Shown one piece after another: positions 61,936 to 64,000 of a stretch of 64,000 bases of DNA. Below the pieces are notes generated by a model. That model was given only the letters and a program-made list of their open reading frames with translations. It was not told the origin of the DNA and searched no databases. Position 1 is the first letter of the stretch. Each line of letters opens with the position of its first letter. The stretch is from Candidatus Rokuibacteriota bacterium (GTDB lineage: Bacteria > Methylomirabilota > Methylomirabilia > Rokubacteriales > CSP1-6): NCBI GenBank assembly GCA_016184365.1, contig JACPCW010000072.1, forward strand, positions 17,341 through 81,340, given 5' to 3'. The position numbers and the translations under genes are program-made.

Positions 61936-63381
61936 ATGGCGAATCTGAGGCTCGAGCAGTTGCCGGCCGGCAGTCGCGACCTGTTGCGCGCGGTGCTCGA
62001 CGTGGCGCGCGACCGCGCGCCCGTCGTCGTCGGCGGCGTGGTGCGCGATGCGCGTCTGCGCCGCCGGCGCGATGGCGCGAAGGCCGACGTGGACGTCACT
62101 GTCGCGCGCGACGCGCTCGACACCGCCCGTCGCGTCGCCGACCGCGTCGGCGGCGCCTACGTCGCGCTCGACGAGGAGCGTGGCGCCGCGCGCGTCGTCA
62201 CCGCCGATGCGCGACTCGACGTCACCGACCTGCGCGCGCCGACGCTGGAAGCCGACCTCGCCGCGCGCGACTTCACCGTGAATGCGCTCGCGGTGCCGCT
62301 CGCCCCGCTCCTCGAGCGCGGCCGCGCGGCCATCGTCGATCCGACCGGCGGGCTCGCCGATCTCGCCGCGGGGCGTCTCCGGCCCGCGGGTCCGACGGTG
62401 CTCGCCGACGATCCGGTGCGGGCGCTGCGCGGCGTGCGTCTCGAAGCCGAGCTGCCGCTTCGCCTCACCGCCGCCGCCGCGCGGGCCATCCGCGCCGTCG
62501 CGCCGACGCTCACGCGCGTCTCGCCGGAACGCATCCGCGACGAGATCCTCGCGATCCTCCGGGTGCCGCAGACGGCGCCCGCGCTCCGCCGGCTCGACGC
62601 GCTCGGGCTCCTGACGGTCGTGTTCCCGGAAGTGGAGCCGATGCGGCGCTCCCGTCAGCCGCTGCCGCACCGCTTCACCGTGCTCGAGCATTCGCTGCGT
62701 GCCGTCGGCGGCGCGGACCGTCTCCTCGCGCGCCTCGACGACCTCGAGCCGTTCGGCGACGAGCTGGCCGCGCACGTCCGCACGACGCTGGGCGGCGGCA
62801 TCGACCGCCGGCAGGTGCTGAAGCTCGCCGCGCTGCTGCACGACGTCTCGAAGCCGGAGACGCGTCGCGAAGTGAACGGCCGGATCCGGTTCTTCGAGCA
62901 CGACACCATCGGGGCGGACCGGGTGCGTGCGATCGGGGAGCGCCTGAAGCTGCCGGAGCGCGCGACGACGCTGCTCGAGCGGCTGGTGCGCCATCACCTC
63001 CGGATGATGCACCTCGGTCAGGCGGGCGAGGTGACGTCGCGCGCCCGGTACCGGTTCTTTCGCGATCTGCGCGAGGACGCGCGGGACCTCCTGTTGCTCT
63101 CGCTCGTCGACGCGGCGGCCGTGACCGGGGAGTCGCCACGCTCGACGTGGCGACGCGCGACGCTGATTCACGACCTGCTGCGCGGCTGGTCGGAGGACCA
63201 GGACCTGGCGACGGCGCCGCCGCTCGTGCGCGGCGAGGACGTCATGCGGCACTTCGGGCTGCCGCCGGGGCCGGTGGTCGGCGCGCTGCTGCGCCGGGCC
63301 CGCGAAGCGCAGGATCTCGGGCTCGTCCGGACGCGCGACGACGTCCTCGCATTCCTTGACTCGTCGGAAAACGGTCAATAA
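61936..63381 (+). CDS. CCA-adding enzyme / poly(A) polymerase family nucleotidyltransferase with HD domain
   Basis: A 481-residue class II nucleotidyltransferase: VVVGGVVRDARL and metal residues in KADVDVTV (near 50), the RNA-binding neck RDFTVNALAV, then PTVLADDPVRALRGVRLEAEL. The C-terminal HD-type phosphohydrolase region carries ALLHDVSKPETR and HHLRMMHLGQAGE. CCA enzymes finish tRNA 3' ends; A-adding relatives look similar, so the exact activity is not certain. ATG at 61936. Its stop is 48 bases before the solute-binding protein gene. Confidence 0.92.
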   Translation: MANLRLEQLPAGSRDLLRAVLDVARDRAPVVVGGVVRDARLRRRRDGAKADVDVTVARDALDTARRVADRVGGAYVALDEERGAARVVTADARLDVTDLRAPTLEADLAARDFTVNALAVPLAPLLERGRAAIVDPTGGLADLAAGRLRPAGPTVLADDPVRALRGVRLEAELPLRLTAAAARAIRAVAPTLTRVSPERIRDEILAILRVPQTAPALRRLDALGLLTVVFPEVEPMRRSRQPLPHRFTVLEHSLRAVGGADRLLARLDDLEPFGDELAAHVRTTLGGGIDRRQVLKLAALLHDVSKPETRREVNGRIRFFEHDTIGADRVRAIGERLKLPERATTLLERLVRHHLRMMHLGQAGEVTSRARYRFFRDLREDARDLLLLSLVDAAAVTGESPRSTWRRATLIHDLLRGWSEDQDLATAPPLVRGEDVMRHFGLPPGPVVGALLRRAREAQDLGLVRTRDDVLAFLDSSENGQ

Positions 63382-63428
63382 AGTAGCGGCATCCCGAACC
63401 GGCCCAGTCCCTCTCCGAGGAGGAGTCC

Positions 63429-64000
63429 ATGAGGCTTGCCCGCAGCCTGTTCCTGCTCTGTCTGGCGCTGCTTGCCCCGTTCGCGGCGGACGCGGCGCCC
63501 GCCGGCAAAGTGGTCGTCGCGCAGGGCGTCGATCCCTCGACGCTCGACGTGATGAACCAACAGGAGACGCCGGCGTCGAACGTCGCCGCGCAGATCTTCG
63601 ACACCCTCGTGGAGCGCGACGCGAACTTCAAGCTCGTGCCGGCCCTCGCCACGGAGCTGCCGAAGCTCGTCGCGCCGACGGCGTGGGAGATCAAGCTCCG
63701 CAAGGGCGTGAAGTTCCACAACGGCGAGGACTTCAACGCCGAGTCGGTGAAGTTCAGCCTCGAGCGCGTCGCCAACCCGGCGAACAAGCTCCGCGGCAGT
63801 TCGCCGTTCGGCCCGATCGACCGCGTCGAGATCGTCGATCCCTACACCGTCCGGGTGCACACCAAGAAGCCCTGGCCGATCTTCGTGTCGGCGATGAACT
63901 TCCGCCAGGCGTCGATGTACCCGCCGAAGGAGTACGCCGGCAAGGACACCTCGTACATCACGAAGTCGCCGATCGGGACCGGCCCGTACAAGTTCGTGCG
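63429..64000 (+). CDS. ABC transporter solute-binding protein, family 5 (partial)
   Basis: The window ends inside this gene; 190 residues are visible. A signal peptide (SLFLLCLALLAPFAADAAP) is followed by VVVAQGVDPSTLDVMNQQETPASNVAAQIFDTLVERDANF and KGVKFHNGEDFNAESVKFSLERV, diagnostic of dipeptide/oligopeptide/nickel-binding proteins. It binds its ligand in the periplasm for an ABC importer. ATG at 63429 has GGAGGAG upstream. It is absent from the ORF track because its stop lies outside the window. Confidence 0.93.
   Translation, partial: MRLARSLFLLCLALLAPFAADAAPAGKVVVAQGVDPSTLDVMNQQETPASNVAAQIFDTLVERDANFKLVPALATELPKLVAPTAWEIKLRKGVKFHNGEDFNAESVKFSLERVANPANKLRGSSPFGPIDRVEIVDPYTVRVHTKKPWPIFVSAMNFRQASMYPPKEYAGKDTSYITKSPIGTGPYKFV

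Overview
The window is one high-GC bacterial chromosome segment with dense coding on both strands. Start/stop overlaps (ATGA, GTGA) are very common, and GTG and TTG starts are frequent. Gene content points to a free-living Gram-negative organism: an outer-membrane barrel, a Wza-like export protein, an exosortase, and sigma-54 signalling. The mixture (XrtA-type exopolysaccharide locus, archaeal-type ATP DNA ligase, LigD parts, family-5 solute-binding protein) resembles soil and subsurface Rokubacteria/Methylomirabilota-like genomes. That placement is inference from gene content only; no rRNA or other marker is present.

Left part (0-23.5 kb) is housekeeping and accessory. It holds a lone response regulator, a molybdopterin oxidoreductase, hemerythrin, and an operon of pncA, a FIST sensor, an EamA exporter, a methyltransferase, the LigD phosphoesterase domain and an ATP ligase. 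A reverse-strand operon follows: RRM protein, glycosyltransferase, DUF72, and a HAD phosphatase fused to a HerA-like ATPase. Then come a histidine kinase/NtrC pair, small membrane proteins, an oxidoreductase and a glycogen-synthase-like gene with a HAD phosphatase.

Middle (23.5-54.9 kb) is a large XrtA/PEP-CTERM-style exopolysaccharide region. A forward arm (25.9-31.3 kb) carries a small beta protein, a nucleotidyltransferase-like protein, a methyltransferase, an O-antigen ligase/polymerase and a glycosidase. A reverse arm runs almost without gaps from a sigma-54 activator at 49.7 kb through export, chain-length, ATPase, tyrosine kinase, deacetylase, glycosyltransferase, flippase and epimerase genes to an exosortase at 31.9 kb. 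The priming sugar transferase, an outer-membrane barrel, a receiver and a second receiver-less activator complete it. Several units are preceded by GG-N10-GC (sigma-54 type) promoter matches.

Right part (54.9-64 kb) contains a TatA-like protein fused to an Ada-like cysteine domain, a LexA gene with a palindromic operator, an HD-GYP protein, a second ATP DNA ligase, a KaiC/RecA-like ATPase, a haloacid dehalogenase, a tRNA nucleotidyltransferase and the start of a peptide-type solute-binding protein.

The most unusual signal is a family of at least seven two-hairpin palindromic elements (core GGGGGCCCCGACATGGCCCCC). They sit at gene ends and, in several cases, inside open reading frames without breaking them, like Rickettsia palindromic elements. 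A second unusual signal is a family of tiny CxxC-x31-33-CxxC proteins (three intact, one internally deleted).
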